DNA of 64,000 bases. Source: JAZIHH01 sp036678685. GTDB lineage: Bacteria; Bacillota; UBA4882; UBA10575. The stretch spans positions 124,001 through 188,000 of the forward strand of contig JAZIHH010000020.1 of the NCBI GenBank assembly GCA_036678685.1. The letters run 5' to 3'. This document shows, in pieces, positions 1-7,986 of this stretch (positions are counted from its first letter, which is position 1; each line of letters begins with the position of its first letter). Both the position numbers and the translations under genes were made by a program. Under the pieces are notes generated by a model. It was not told where the DNA came from and made no database searches. It saw nothing but the letters and a program-made list of their open reading frames with translations.

Positions 1-11
1 GGAAGGTTGGG

Positions 12-75
12 GAGACCCGGATTTACACACTAATCTGGACTTGATCCAGATGAACAACCCATGGTAGAGACCCGG
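12..75. other. Hairpin flanked by two GAGACCCGG direct repeats
   Basis: A 7-bp inverted repeat (ATCTGGA at 33-39, TCCAGAT at 45-51) lies between two copies of GAGACCCGG (12-20 and 67-75). It could be the end of an upstream transcript or part of a structured leader. No T-run follows the hairpin, so it is not a convincing terminator. Function unknown. Confidence 0.3.
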
Positions 76-109
76 GAGTTTCCGCGGCCCAAAAAGGATT
101 AAATATATT

Positions 110-126
110 GACATATCAAATATGTC
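110..126. promoter_or_regulatory. Palindromic operator candidate upstream of the GntR gene
   Basis: The sequence GACATAT-CAA-ATATGTC is a perfect 7-bp inverted repeat with a 3-bp spacer. It ends 25 bp before the -35 box of the putative promoter at 152-180. GntR/HutC regulators bind short palindromes and often autoregulate, so this may be the operator of the neighbouring regulator. That assignment is inference. Confidence 0.35.
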
Positions 127-151
127 TTCCCCCCTCCCTGCTTGCAAAAAA

Positions 152-180
152 TTGACAAAAATGACCAGGAGCTGTAAAAT
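152..180 (+). promoter_or_regulatory. Sigma-A type promoter for the GntR regulator
   Basis: TTGACA (152-157) and TAAAAT (175-180) are separated by exactly 17 bp, close to the housekeeping consensus. An AAGGAGG follows at 191-197 but lies about 41 nt from the only plausible start codon of the downstream gene. Confidence 0.6.
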
Positions 181-238
181 CAAGTTAAGAAAGGAGGGAG
201 GGGGGCCGGGGACCTGAACGGATACCGGCACCGGGAAA

Positions 239-976
239 ATGAATATTGATAAGGAAAATCCTGTTCCGTTGTATTTACAAATCAAAGAGATATGGCGACA
301 GCAGATTGAAGCGGGAACTTTAAAGCCGGGGGACCAGTTCCCCACCGAACAAGAATTATGCCGGCGGTATGAGGTGAGCAGGATTACGGTAAAACAGGCC
401 GTCGGCGCTTTGGTCAATGAAGGATTGCTGGTGCGGCGGCGCGGTAAAGGGACTTTTGTGGTCGGGTCCCGGCGGCATCAAGACCCGGGCAGCCTGACCA
501 GTTTTACGGAGGATATGAAACGCCGGGGGCTTGTTCCCGGGGGCAAAGTGTTAAAGAAGGAGATAGTCAAGGTCAAAGCCGCTCCGTTCCTGGGGAAAAA
601 GATTGATGTGGGAGAAGAGACCGAGGTCATACTGATTGAGCGGGTGCGGACGGCCAACGGTGAACCCCTGGCCCTGGAAACGCTCTATATTCCTTATCAT
701 ATTTGCCCGCAATTGCTCCATGCCGATCTGGAATCCCTCTCGGCGGAGGTTTTTTTGAAAAAAGAGTACCATTTGGAATTGGCGGGCGCCGAGCAATTTC
801 TGGAGGCGGGGCTGGCCAACCGCCAAATGGCGGAAGTCTTAAAAATTCCGGAGGGGGCCCCGGTTCTTCTGGTGGAACGGGTGACTTATCTGGCCGACGG
901 CCGGCGGATTGAATATACCACTGCGGCGTACAGGGGTGACAAGTACCGGTTTCAGATGACGGTAAAATGGAAATGA
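239..976 (+). CDS. GntR family transcriptional regulator with UTRA effector domain
   Basis: This is a 245-residue HutC-subfamily repressor or activator. Residues about 8-75 form the winged helix-turn-helix typical of GntR proteins (PLYLQIKE start, PGDQFPTEQEL, RRRGKGTFV wing). Residues about 95-240 match the UTRA ligand-binding fold that senses a small metabolite, often a sugar phosphate or amino acid. An in-frame stop at 215-217 forces the start to 239 or later, although the strong Shine-Dalgarno-like AAGGAGG is about 41 nt upstream and nothing good lies closer. A promoter and a palindrome precede it. It sits just ahead of purL, but no sequence evidence links it to purine control; the effector is unknown. 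Confidence 0.85.
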   Translation: MNIDKENPVPLYLQIKEIWRQQIEAGTLKPGDQFPTEQELCRRYEVSRITVKQAVGALVNEGLLVRRRGKGTFVVGSRRHQDPGSLTSFTEDMKRRGLVPGGKVLKKEIVKVKAAPFLGKKIDVGEETEVILIERVRTANGEPLALETLYIPYHICPQLLHADLESLSAEVFLKKEYHLELAGAEQFLEAGLANRQMAEVLKIPEGAPVLLVERVTYLADGRRIEYTTAAYRGDKYRFQMTVKWK

Positions 977-1038
977 CTATTCCCCTTCCCGGCGGTTTCG
1001 TTTATAATTAAAAAGAGATTTTTTGTAATGGAGGATAA

Positions 1039-4000
1039 ATGGTGCAAAAAGAGGTTGTCAGGCGGATTTATGTGGAGAAAAAAACGGAGTTTGCCGTTGA
1101 AGCCCGCCGGCTCCTGCGGGAACTGAAAGAGAATTTGTCTCTGCCGGGGCTAACGGGAGTGCGGGTTGTTTACCGCTATGACGTGGAAGGGCTTTCCGAA
1201 GCTGTCTACCGGGAAGCGCGGCATACGGTTTTTGCCGACCCGACGGTAGATCTGATTTACGACGAGGAACTGCCGGTGGAGAAGGAAACCCGTGTATTGG
1301 CCGTCGAGTATCTGCCGGGCCAGTACGACCAGCGGGCCGTTTCCCTTGTCCAGTGCCTTCAGATTCTTACTCCCAACGCCAGACCGGCGGTGCGCGTAGC
1401 CAAACTGCTTCTGTTGGCCGGGGAGATAGACGACCGGGAGATGCAGCGGATTAAAGATTACTGCATCAACCCCCTTGAATCCCGGGAGGCTTCGCCGGAA
1501 AAACCGGCGACGCTGGTAGAGGAATATGAGGCGCCGGAAGGGGTGACCCGCCTCACCGGTTTTACCGCTATGACCCGGGAAGAACTGGAGACGTTGCGTA
1601 CCCGGATGAACCTGGTGATGTCCCGGGCAAGCCTGGAGTTTTGCCGGGATTATTTTCGTGATACGGAACGAAGGGAGCCGACCGTTACCGAGCTCCGGGT
1701 TTTGGACACCTACTGGTCCGATCACTGCCGGCACCTCACTTTCTTGACCGGTCTTGAGGAAGTGGAGTTTGCCGGGGGTCCTTATGCCGATTTGTTCCGC
1801 CGCGTTTACGAGCGGTACCTGGCCTCCCGGCGGAGGGACGGCCGGGAGAAAAGAGCGGTTACCTTAATGGACCTGGCTACGGCCGCGATGAGAGAGATGA
1901 GGGAAAAGGGGCTTTTGCCTGATTTGGAAGTTTCCGACGAGATCAACGCCAGCAGTATTGTGGTGGAGGCCGAGGTGGACGGAGAAACCCAGGAATGGCT
2001 GGTGATGTTTAAAAACGAGACCCATAATCATCCCACGGAGATAGAGCCTTTCGGCGGGGCCGCCACCTGCCTGGGCGGGGCGATTCGCGACCCCCTTTCC
2101 GGGCGGGCCTATGTTTATCAGGCCCTGCGCCTCACGGGGAGCGGGGACCCGCGGCCGGGTGCGCAGGAAACCTTGCCGGGCAAGTTGCCGCAGTACATGA
2201 TTACAACCCAGGCCGCGGCGGGGTACAGTTCCTACGGGAACCAGGTGGGCGTGGCCGCCGGTTTGGTGGCGGAGGTCTACGACGAGGGATTCCTGGCGAA
2301 AAGGATGGAGATGGGCGCGGTCATCGGCGCGGCGCCGCGGGAAAATGTGCGCCGGAATAAACCGGTCCCCGGCGATGTGGTCATTCTGTTGGGCGGCCGG
2401 ACCGGCCGGGACGGATGCGGAGGCGCCACCGGTTCTTCCCGCACCCAGACGGAAGAGTCCCTTTTCACCTGCGGCGCCGAGGTGCAAAAAGGCGATCCGG
2501 TCACCGAACGGAAGATCCAGCGCTTGTTCCGCCGGCCTGAAGTGGCGCGGATGATCAAAAAATGCAATGATTTTGGCGCCGGCGGGGTGGCGGTGGCCGT
2601 CGGCGAACTGGCCGAGGGTCTGGAGATTAACTTGGACGCGGTGCCCACAAAATATGCGGGCTTGGACGGTACCGAACTGGCAATCTCCGAATCCCAGGAG
2701 CGGATGGCCGTGGTGGTGGCCGGGAAAGACGCTCCTTCCTTCATCCGGGCGGCACGGGAAGAGAACCTGGAAGCGGCGGAGATTGCCGTCGTGACCCCGG
2801 GACGGCGCATCAAGATGTTTTGGCGGGGAGAAACCATTCTCGATCTGGACCGGGCCTTTTTGGACAGCGGCGGGGTAAGGCCGACCGCCCGGGTAAAAGT
2901 TGGAAGGCCGGAGGAAAAGGCGAATGTTTTCCGGAAGCTGCCGGCCGCCGTGGAAACGGCCCCCGGTCTCGCCGCCGCCTGGTTGCAAAACCTGCAACGG
3001 CTGAATGTCTGCAGCCAAAGAGGCCTGGTGGAGATGTTTGACAGCACCGTCGGGGCCGGCACGGTTTTAATGCCCTTGGGCGGCATCTACCAGCTGACAC
3101 CGGCCGAGTGCGCGGCGGCCAAGCTTCCGGTGGTGAACGGCCGCACCACGACCGGGACTCTGATGACCTACGGGTATAACCCGGTTGTGGGGAAATGGAG
3201 TCCCTTCCACGGGGCGCTTTACGCGGTGGTGGAAGCGGTGGCCAAAATTGCGGCCGCCGGCGGTGATTACCGGCGGATCCGCCTGACCTTGCAGGAGTAT
3301 TTCGAGCGGCTGGAGGAAGACCCGGAAAAATGGGGAAAACCTTTTGCCGCCCTCCTCGGCGCCTATCATGCCCAGACCGAACTGGGCATCCCGGCGGTGG
3401 GAGGAAAGGATAGCATGTCCGGGTCCTTTAAGGACCTCGACGTCCCGCCTACCGTGGTGGCGGTGGCCGTCTGTCCGGTGGATGTCCGGAGGGTAATCTC
3501 GCCGGAGTTTAAACGGCCGGGCAGCCGGGTGGTCTTGCTGCCGGTGCGGCGGGATGAAAATGAGCTGCCGGATTTCCGGCAACTGAAAGAGAATCTGGCC
3601 CGCCTTTATCAACTGATCGGCGAGGAAAAGATCCTGGCCGCGCAGGCGGTGAAGGACGGAGGGACGGCGGCGGCCCTTTCCAAAATGGCTTTTGGCAACG
3701 GGATCGGCCTGGATCTTAAGGCGGAGATGGAGCGCCATACCCTTTTCCTTCCCGCCTACGGCTCCCTGCTCTTGGAGATACCGGCGGAAGAAGAACCGGC
3801 CCGGCTCCTCGCGGGACTGGAATACCGGGAGTTGGGTGTTACCCTGGCCGAACCGGTAATCAGGGTAAACGGGGTGGAAATATCCCTGGCCGAGGCGGTC
3901 GAAAAATGGGAGGAGCCGTTGGCAACAGTTTTTCCCACCCGGAATGGAACTGTTCCCGGCGCGCCGCCCCGGTACTCCTTCTCCGGGGAGGCCCGGGGGC

Positions 4001-4821
4001 AAAAGGCTGCGGTCCGTATAGCCAAACCCCGGGTTTTCATCCCGGTTTTCCCCGGAACAAACGGTGAATATGATACGGCCGAAGCTTTCCGCCGGGCGGG
4101 TGGGCTGGTGGAAACCCTGGTGCTGAAGAACCTCACCCCGCGGGAGATCGAAGAGTCGCTGGCGGAAATGGTGAAAATGATTAAAAAAGCGCAGATCCTT
4201 GTCTTGCCGGGCGGTCCCGGCGCCGGCGACGGGGCGGCCGGGGCGGGGGCATTGGCCGCTACCGTTCTGAGCCGTCCCGCCGTCCGGGAGGCGGTCATGG
4301 AGTTTCTCCAGGCACGGGACGGGTTGATCCTGGGGGTCGGCAGCGGTTTTCAGGCCTTAATCAAGCTGGGTTTGGTGCCTTACGGGGAGTTCCGGGAAGC
4401 GGACGGGAACGGTCCGGCCCTGACCGTGAACGCTTTAGGCCGGCATGTCTCGCGAATGGCCCGGGTTAAAGTGGTCTCCACCCTTTCTCCCTGGCTGCAA
4501 AAGAGCCGGCCCGGTGAAATCTATACGCTCCCGGTTTCCCATGGGGAAGGGCGTTTGGTCGCCCGTGCGGAAGAACTGGCGGCCTTGGCCGGGAAAGGAC
4601 AAGTGGCCACCCAATACGTGGATTCCGACGGCAATCCGACTTTGGATTCCCGTTATAACCCCGGCGGTTCGACGGGGGCGGTAGAAGGAATGACCAGCCC
4701 GGACGGAAGAGTTTTGGGCTGCCTGGCCCACCCCGAGCGGAGCGGGGCTTATGTGGGGATCAATGTTCCCGGCGCCAAAGAACCGCCGCTCTTTGCCGCG
4801 GGGATCGCCTATTTTCTATAA
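1039..4821 (+). CDS. purL: Phosphoribosylformylglycinamidine synthase, large fused form, with altered glutaminase site
   Basis: This 1260-residue protein is the single-chain FGAM synthase type seen in many Clostridia, catalysing the fourth step of purine synthesis (FGAR + glutamine + ATP to FGAM). An N-terminal PurS-like region (about 1-150) is followed by two AIR-synthase type halves (about 200-960; FKNETHNHPTEIEPFGGA and GGKDSMSG are diagnostic). A class I glutamine amidotransferase domain follows (about 1005-1260). The nucleophile elbow, normally G-x-C-x-G, reads GVGSGFQ with Gly at residue 1101, so the catalytic Cys is absent. The His (VSHGEG) and the HPE region (CLAHPERS) remain. It may depend on free ammonia. 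The ATG is preceded by GGAGG; a TATAAT at 1003-1008 may be its -10 box. Confidence 0.9.
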   Translation: MVQKEVVRRIYVEKKTEFAVEARRLLRELKENLSLPGLTGVRVVYRYDVEGLSEAVYREARHTVFADPTVDLIYDEELPVEKETRVLAVEYLPGQYDQRAVSLVQCLQILTPNARPAVRVAKLLLLAGEIDDREMQRIKDYCINPLESREASPEKPATLVEEYEAPEGVTRLTGFTAMTREELETLRTRMNLVMSRASLEFCRDYFRDTERREPTVTELRVLDTYWSDHCRHLTFLTGLEEVEFAGGPYADLFRRVYERYLASRRRDGREKRAVTLMDLATAAMREMREKGLLPDLEVSDEINASSIVVEAEVDGETQEWLVMFKNETHNHPTEIEPFGGAATCLGGAIRDPLSGRAYVYQALRLTGSGDPRPGAQETLPGKLPQYMITTQAAAGYSSYGNQVGVAAGLVAEVYDEGFLAKRMEMGAVIGAAPRENVRRNKPVPGDVVILLGGRTGRDGCGGATGSSRTQTEESLFTCGAEVQKGDPVTERKIQRLFRRPEVARMIKKCNDFGAGGVAVAVGELAEGLEINLDAVPTKYAGLDGTELAISESQERMAVVVAGKDAPSFIRAAREENLEAAEIAVVTPGRRIKMFWRGETILDLDRAFLDSGGVRPTARVKVGRPEEKANVFRKLPAAVETAPGLAAAWLQNLQRLNVCSQRGLVEMFDSTVGAGTVLMPLGGIYQLTPAECAAAKLPVVNGRTTTGTLMTYGYNPVVGKWSPFHGALYAVVEAVAKIAAAGGDYRRIRLTLQEYFERLEEDPEKWGKPFAALLGAYHAQTELGIPAVGGKDSMSGSFKDLDVPPTVVAVAVCPVDVRRVISPEFKRPGSRVVLLPVRRDENELPDFRQLKENLARLYQLIGEEKILAAQAVKDGGTAAALSKMAFGNGIGLDLKAEMERHTLFLPAYGSLLLEIPAEEEPARLLAGLEYRELGVTLAEPVIRVNGVEISLAEAVEKWEEPLATVFPTRNGTVPGAPPRYSFSGEARGQKAAVRIAKPRVFIPVFPGTNGEYDTAEAFRRAGGLVETLVLKNLTPREIEESLAEMVKMIKKAQILVLPGGPGAGDGAAGAGALAATVLSRPAVREAVMEFLQARDGLILGVGSGFQALIKLGLVPYGEFREADGNGPALTVNALGRHVSRMARVKVVSTLSPWLQKSRPGEIYTLPVSHGEGRLVARAEELAALAGKGQVATQYVDSDGNPTLDSRYNPGGSTGAVEGMTSPDGRVLGCLAHPERSGAYVGINVPGAKEPPLFAAGIAYFL

Positions 4822-4852
4822 AAACCCCGGCATTTTTCCCTCCGGGACAAGA

Positions 4853-4881
4853 TTGCCTGGAAAGGAACGATATGGTAGAAT
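4853..4881 (+). promoter_or_regulatory. Extended -10 promoter upstream of the isopropylmalate/isocitrate dehydrogenase-like gene
   Basis: TTGCCT (4853-4858) and TAGAAT (4876-4881) are 17 bp apart, and a TGG triplet precedes the -10 box, giving an extended -10 element. The start codon at 4923 lies about 35 nt beyond the expected transcription start. Confidence 0.55.
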
Positions 4882-4922
4882 AGGCCTTACAAATATATAA
4901 CAAGGAAATGGAGAGAGGAAGA

Positions 4923-5987
4923 ATGGCAAAGTATAAGATTGCAGTCATACTCGGCGACGGCACAGGACCGGAGGTGGTGGCGGAAGGCATTAAAGTGCTG
5001 AAGGCCGTAGCCGGAAAATTCGGACTCGAATTGGACCTTGAATATTTCGAGGCGGGCGGTGAAAGGTACTTAAAAAGCGGGGAGACTCTTTCCGACGACG
5101 AACTGGAAAGGTTGAAAAAGAAGGACGCGATTTATCTGGGGGCGATCGGTCATCCGGAGGTGAAGCCGGGCATCCTGGAAAAAGGGATCCTTTTAAAAAT
5201 CCGCTTTGCTTTGGATCAATATATTAACCTCCGTCCGGTGGTGCTTTATCCGGGGGTCGAGACGCCTCTTAAAAATAAAGGGCCGGAGGATATAGATTTT
5301 GTCGTCGTCAGGGAGAATACCGAAGGATTATATACCGGCAGCGGCGGTTTTTTGAAGAAAGGAACCCCCGACGAGATTGCCATTCAAGAGTCGATTAACA
5401 CCCGGAAGGGAGTAGAACGTTGCGTGCGTTTTGCTTTTGACTACTGCCGGAAACGGGGGAAGAAAAAGCGGCTCACCCTTTGCGGGAAAACCAATGTGCT
5501 GACTTATGCTTTTGACTTGTGGGAGAGGACCTTTTATGAAGTGGCGAAGGAATACCCGGATATAACCACGGATTATGCTCATGTGGACGCCATTTGCATG
5601 TGGATGGTGAAAAACCCCGAATATTTTGATGTCATTGTTACGGACAACATGTTCGGTGACATCATAACCGACCTGGGAGCAGTGATCCAGGGCGGGATGG
5701 GGATTGCGGCGGGGGCGAATATCAACCCGGAGGGGGTTTCGATGTTCGAACCGATTGGCGGTTCGGCGCCCAAATATACCGGGAAAAACATGATTAACCC
5801 GTTGGCGGCAATCGTGGCCGCCCAGATGATGCTGGAGCAATTGGGAGAGGAGAAGGCGGCCCGTGCTGTGGAGGAGGCCGTCAAGAAAACAGTGATCCGG
5901 TTGGAGAGTCTTTCCGCCGGGAAAATGGGCTACACCACCAGTGAAGTCGGGGATATGGTGGCTGGTTACGTGCAAACGGCCGGTTAA
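4923..5987 (+). CDS. Isocitrate/isopropylmalate dehydrogenase family protein
   Basis: This is a 354-residue beta-decarboxylating dehydrogenase that oxidises a 2-hydroxy-acid such as 3-isopropylmalate or isocitrate with NAD(P). The N-terminus IAVILGDGTGPEV, the VVRENTEGLYTG loop, the metal-binding FGDIITDLG motif and the C-terminal EPIGGSAPKYTGKN coenzyme loop define the family. The last motif differs from the EPVHGSAPDIAG of classical LeuB, so substrate is uncertain. No leuC or leuD is nearby. ATG 4923 (MAKYKIAV) is preferred over ATG 4908 because GAGAGGAAG sits just upstream of it. A probable terminator overlaps the stop codon. Confidence 0.85.
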   Translation: MAKYKIAVILGDGTGPEVVAEGIKVLKAVAGKFGLELDLEYFEAGGERYLKSGETLSDDELERLKKKDAIYLGAIGHPEVKPGILEKGILLKIRFALDQYINLRPVVLYPGVETPLKNKGPEDIDFVVVRENTEGLYTGSGGFLKKGTPDEIAIQESINTRKGVERCVRFAFDYCRKRGKKKRLTLCGKTNVLTYAFDLWERTFYEVAKEYPDITTDYAHVDAICMWMVKNPEYFDVIVTDNMFGDIITDLGAVIQGGMGIAAGANINPEGVSMFEPIGGSAPKYTGKNMINPLAAIVAAQMMLEQLGEEKAARAVEEAVKKTVIRLESLSAGKMGYTTSEVGDMVAGYVQTAG

Positions 5988-6004
5988 TCCCGGTCTCTTT
6001 TTTT
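5978..6004 (+). terminator. Probable intrinsic terminator after the dehydrogenase gene
   Basis: GGCCGG (5978-5983) pairs with CCGGTC (5990-5995, one G-U pair) around a 6-nt loop, followed by a 7-T run at 5998-6004. It overlaps the stop codon. A 12-bp tandem repeat (TTTTTTGCCAAC twice) follows. Confidence 0.5.
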
Positions 6005-6051
6005 GCCAACTTTTTTGCCAACATAATTACAATGACAAGGAGTGTTGAACC

Positions 6052-7179
6052 TTGACGGAAAATCTTTTGCCCACGGATGAATTTGCTAATGATATGAGAA
6101 AGCGGATGGAAAAATTCCGGGAAATGCTGGTGGAAGAGGAGCTGGACGGCTTTATTGTTTCTTCTCCGGAAAATCGCCGCTACCTAAGTGGTTTTACCGG
6201 GACGGCCGGGGTTCTCCTGGTCACCGCGGACAAGGCTTTTTTGGTTACCGACTTTCGTTATTTGGAGCAGGCGGGAGACGAGACGAAGGAGACCGGTTTT
6301 GAGATTGTGGAGTACAAAAATAAGATCTGGGAAAGAGTGGCCCGGCTGCTGACGGAGCAGAAGGAAGAACGGTGGGGTTTTGAAAGTGAGTATCTGGTGG
6401 AAAAGGATTACCGTTTCTTGGCGGAAAAAGTAGGCGCCGCCCGTTTGTACCCCAAGGAAGGATTTCTTGCCTGGTTGCGGATGATTAAGTCGCCGGCGGA
6501 GATCGCCATGATCGAAAAGGCCGTGGCGATCACCGATTACGCCTGGGAACGCTTGTTGCCGGAGATTAAAGCCGGCCGGCGGGAAGAGGAATTGGCGGCT
6601 TTAATGGAATTTTACCAGAGGGAGGCGGGTGCTTCCGGCGCTTCTTTTGCCACGATTGTCGCTTCCGGCCCCCGCAGTGCTTTGCCCCACGGGACAGCCG
6701 GCCGGCGTACCCTGCAGGAAGGGGATTTGGTCGTTGTGGATGCGGGAGCAGTTTATAACGGGTATTGCAGCGATTTTACCCGCACGGTAGTAGTGGGAGG
6801 CCGTCCCGGGCCCAAGGAGGAGGAGGTTTACCAGCTGGTTCTGGCGGCCCAGGAGGAGGTTTTATCAGCGATCAAGCCGGGGATGACCGCCCGGGAAGCG
6901 GATGCCCTGGCCAGGGAGGTCATTGAAAAAGCGGGCTACGGTGAGAATTTCGGGCACGGGCTCGGACACAGCCTGGGGTTGAACATCCATGAGCCGCCCC
7001 GGCTTTCCCCCGCCTGGGAAACGGTTTTGGAACCGGGGATGGTTTTCACGGTCGAACCCGGAATTTACCTGCCGGGTTGGGGCGGGGTCAGAATTGAAGA
7101 CGTGGTGGTCATTACTCCCGAAGGAAGACGGATTTTGACCCGCAGCCCCAAGGAAATAGCCCCCGGCAGCCTGGGTTAA
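6052..7179 (+). CDS. M24 family metallopeptidase (Xaa-Pro aminopeptidase/dipeptidase type)
   Basis: This 375-residue cytoplasmic enzyme is predicted to cleave the bond next to proline at the N-terminus of peptides. The N-terminal creatinase-like domain (about 20-140) contains the SPENRRYLSGFTG motif. The C-terminal pita-bread domain carries the five dinuclear metal ligands: Asp in VVVDAG, Asp in CSDFTRT, His in GHGLGHSLG, Glu in VFTVEPGIY and Glu in GVRIEDVVV. Start is TTG 6052, with AAGGAG about 9 nt upstream. This type of gene commonly precedes efp in Firmicutes, as here, and the two may be linked through proline-rich peptide metabolism. Confidence 0.88.
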   Translation: MTENLLPTDEFANDMRKRMEKFREMLVEEELDGFIVSSPENRRYLSGFTGTAGVLLVTADKAFLVTDFRYLEQAGDETKETGFEIVEYKNKIWERVARLLTEQKEERWGFESEYLVEKDYRFLAEKVGAARLYPKEGFLAWLRMIKSPAEIAMIEKAVAITDYAWERLLPEIKAGRREEELAALMEFYQREAGASGASFATIVASGPRSALPHGTAGRRTLQEGDLVVVDAGAVYNGYCSDFTRTVVVGGRPGPKEEEVYQLVLAAQEEVLSAIKPGMTAREADALAREVIEKAGYGENFGHGLGHSLGLNIHEPPRLSPAWETVLEPGMVFTVEPGIYLPGWGGVRIEDVVVITPEGRRILTRSPKEIAPGSLG

Positions 7180-7266
7180 AATTAAAAAATCCTTTTCCTG
7201 CGGGAGAGAAAGAGGGCGCTCTTTACGCTTGACCCACGGCGGCCTCTACAACTTGTCAAAGACTTG

Positions 7267-7275
7267 TGGTACAAT
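7267..7275 (+). promoter_or_regulatory. Possible extended -10 element upstream of efp
   Basis: TGGTACAAT forms an extended -10 box. No good -35 is found at the right distance (TACAAC at 7247-7252 is poor). The efp start lies 66 nt downstream. Confidence 0.35.
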
Positions 7276-7340
7276 AAACACATGTTATATTGCAGAGGCC
7301 GGGCTCCGGCCCGGAACTTGTGGAGGAGGATCTGGGAAAG

Positions 7341-7904
7341 ATGATTTCGGTGAACGATTTTCGGACTGGGCTTACGATTGAACTGGACGGAGAGATTTAT
7401 ACGGTGGTCGAATTCTTACATGTTAAACCCGGCAAGGGGGCGGCTTTTGTCCGGACCAAACTTAAAAACATCCGCACGGGCTACGTAGTGGAAAAGACCT
7501 TTAACGCCGGGGAAAAGGTGGCGCCGGCCAGGATCGAGACCAGACAGATGCAGTATCTTTATAAGAGCGATCCGGATTATGTCTTTATGGACATGGAAAC
7601 CTATGAGCAACTGACTCTCGACGAGGAAAAGCTGGGCGACGCCATCAAGTATCTTAAAGAGAATATGACAGTAACCGTGCAAATGTATGAGGGGGACGCC
7701 ATTGGCGTGACTCTCCCGAACACCGTGGAGCTCGAGGTGGTCGAGACGGCGCCGGGGCATAAAGGCGATACCGCCGCCGGCGGCAGCAAGCCGGCGAAGC
7801 TGGAAACGGGAACCGTAATTCAAGTGCCGTTCTTTATTAATGAGGGCGACATCGTCCAGGTCGACACCAGAACCGGCGAGTACCTGCGCCGGGGTGGGAA
7901 ATAG
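7341..7904 (+). CDS. efp: Translation elongation factor P
   Basis: EF-P (187 residues) binds between the P and E sites of the ribosome and rescues stalling at polyproline stretches. The N-terminal KOW-like domain begins MISVNDFRTG; the loop KPGKGAAF places a conserved Lys at residue 32, the position modified in Bacillus-type EF-P. Two OB-fold domains follow, with the signature GHKGDTAAGGSKPAKLETG in the last third. ATG 7341 is preferred: it gives the family length, and GGAGGAGGA lies about 10 nt upstream. An upstream in-frame start at 7290 would add a non-conserved extension. No efp-modifying gene is visible nearby. Confidence 0.95.
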   Translation: MISVNDFRTGLTIELDGEIYTVVEFLHVKPGKGAAFVRTKLKNIRTGYVVEKTFNAGEKVAPARIETRQMQYLYKSDPDYVFMDMETYEQLTLDEEKLGDAIKYLKENMTVTVQMYEGDAIGVTLPNTVELEVVETAPGHKGDTAAGGSKPAKLETGTVIQVPFFINEGDIVQVDTRTGEYLRRGGK

Positions 7905-7986
7905 AGCCGGCGGGTGGTTCTGTTCCGGCCGGGTAAAAAGAATATTTCCGGGGAATTTTAAGTAAGAAGACGACGACAAAGCGACG

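Noticed and set aside
1864..3018. Long open frame on the minus strand inside purL
   Set aside because: It has no family features and lies opposite an unmistakable purL frame. Such shadow frames are expected in GC-rich genes.
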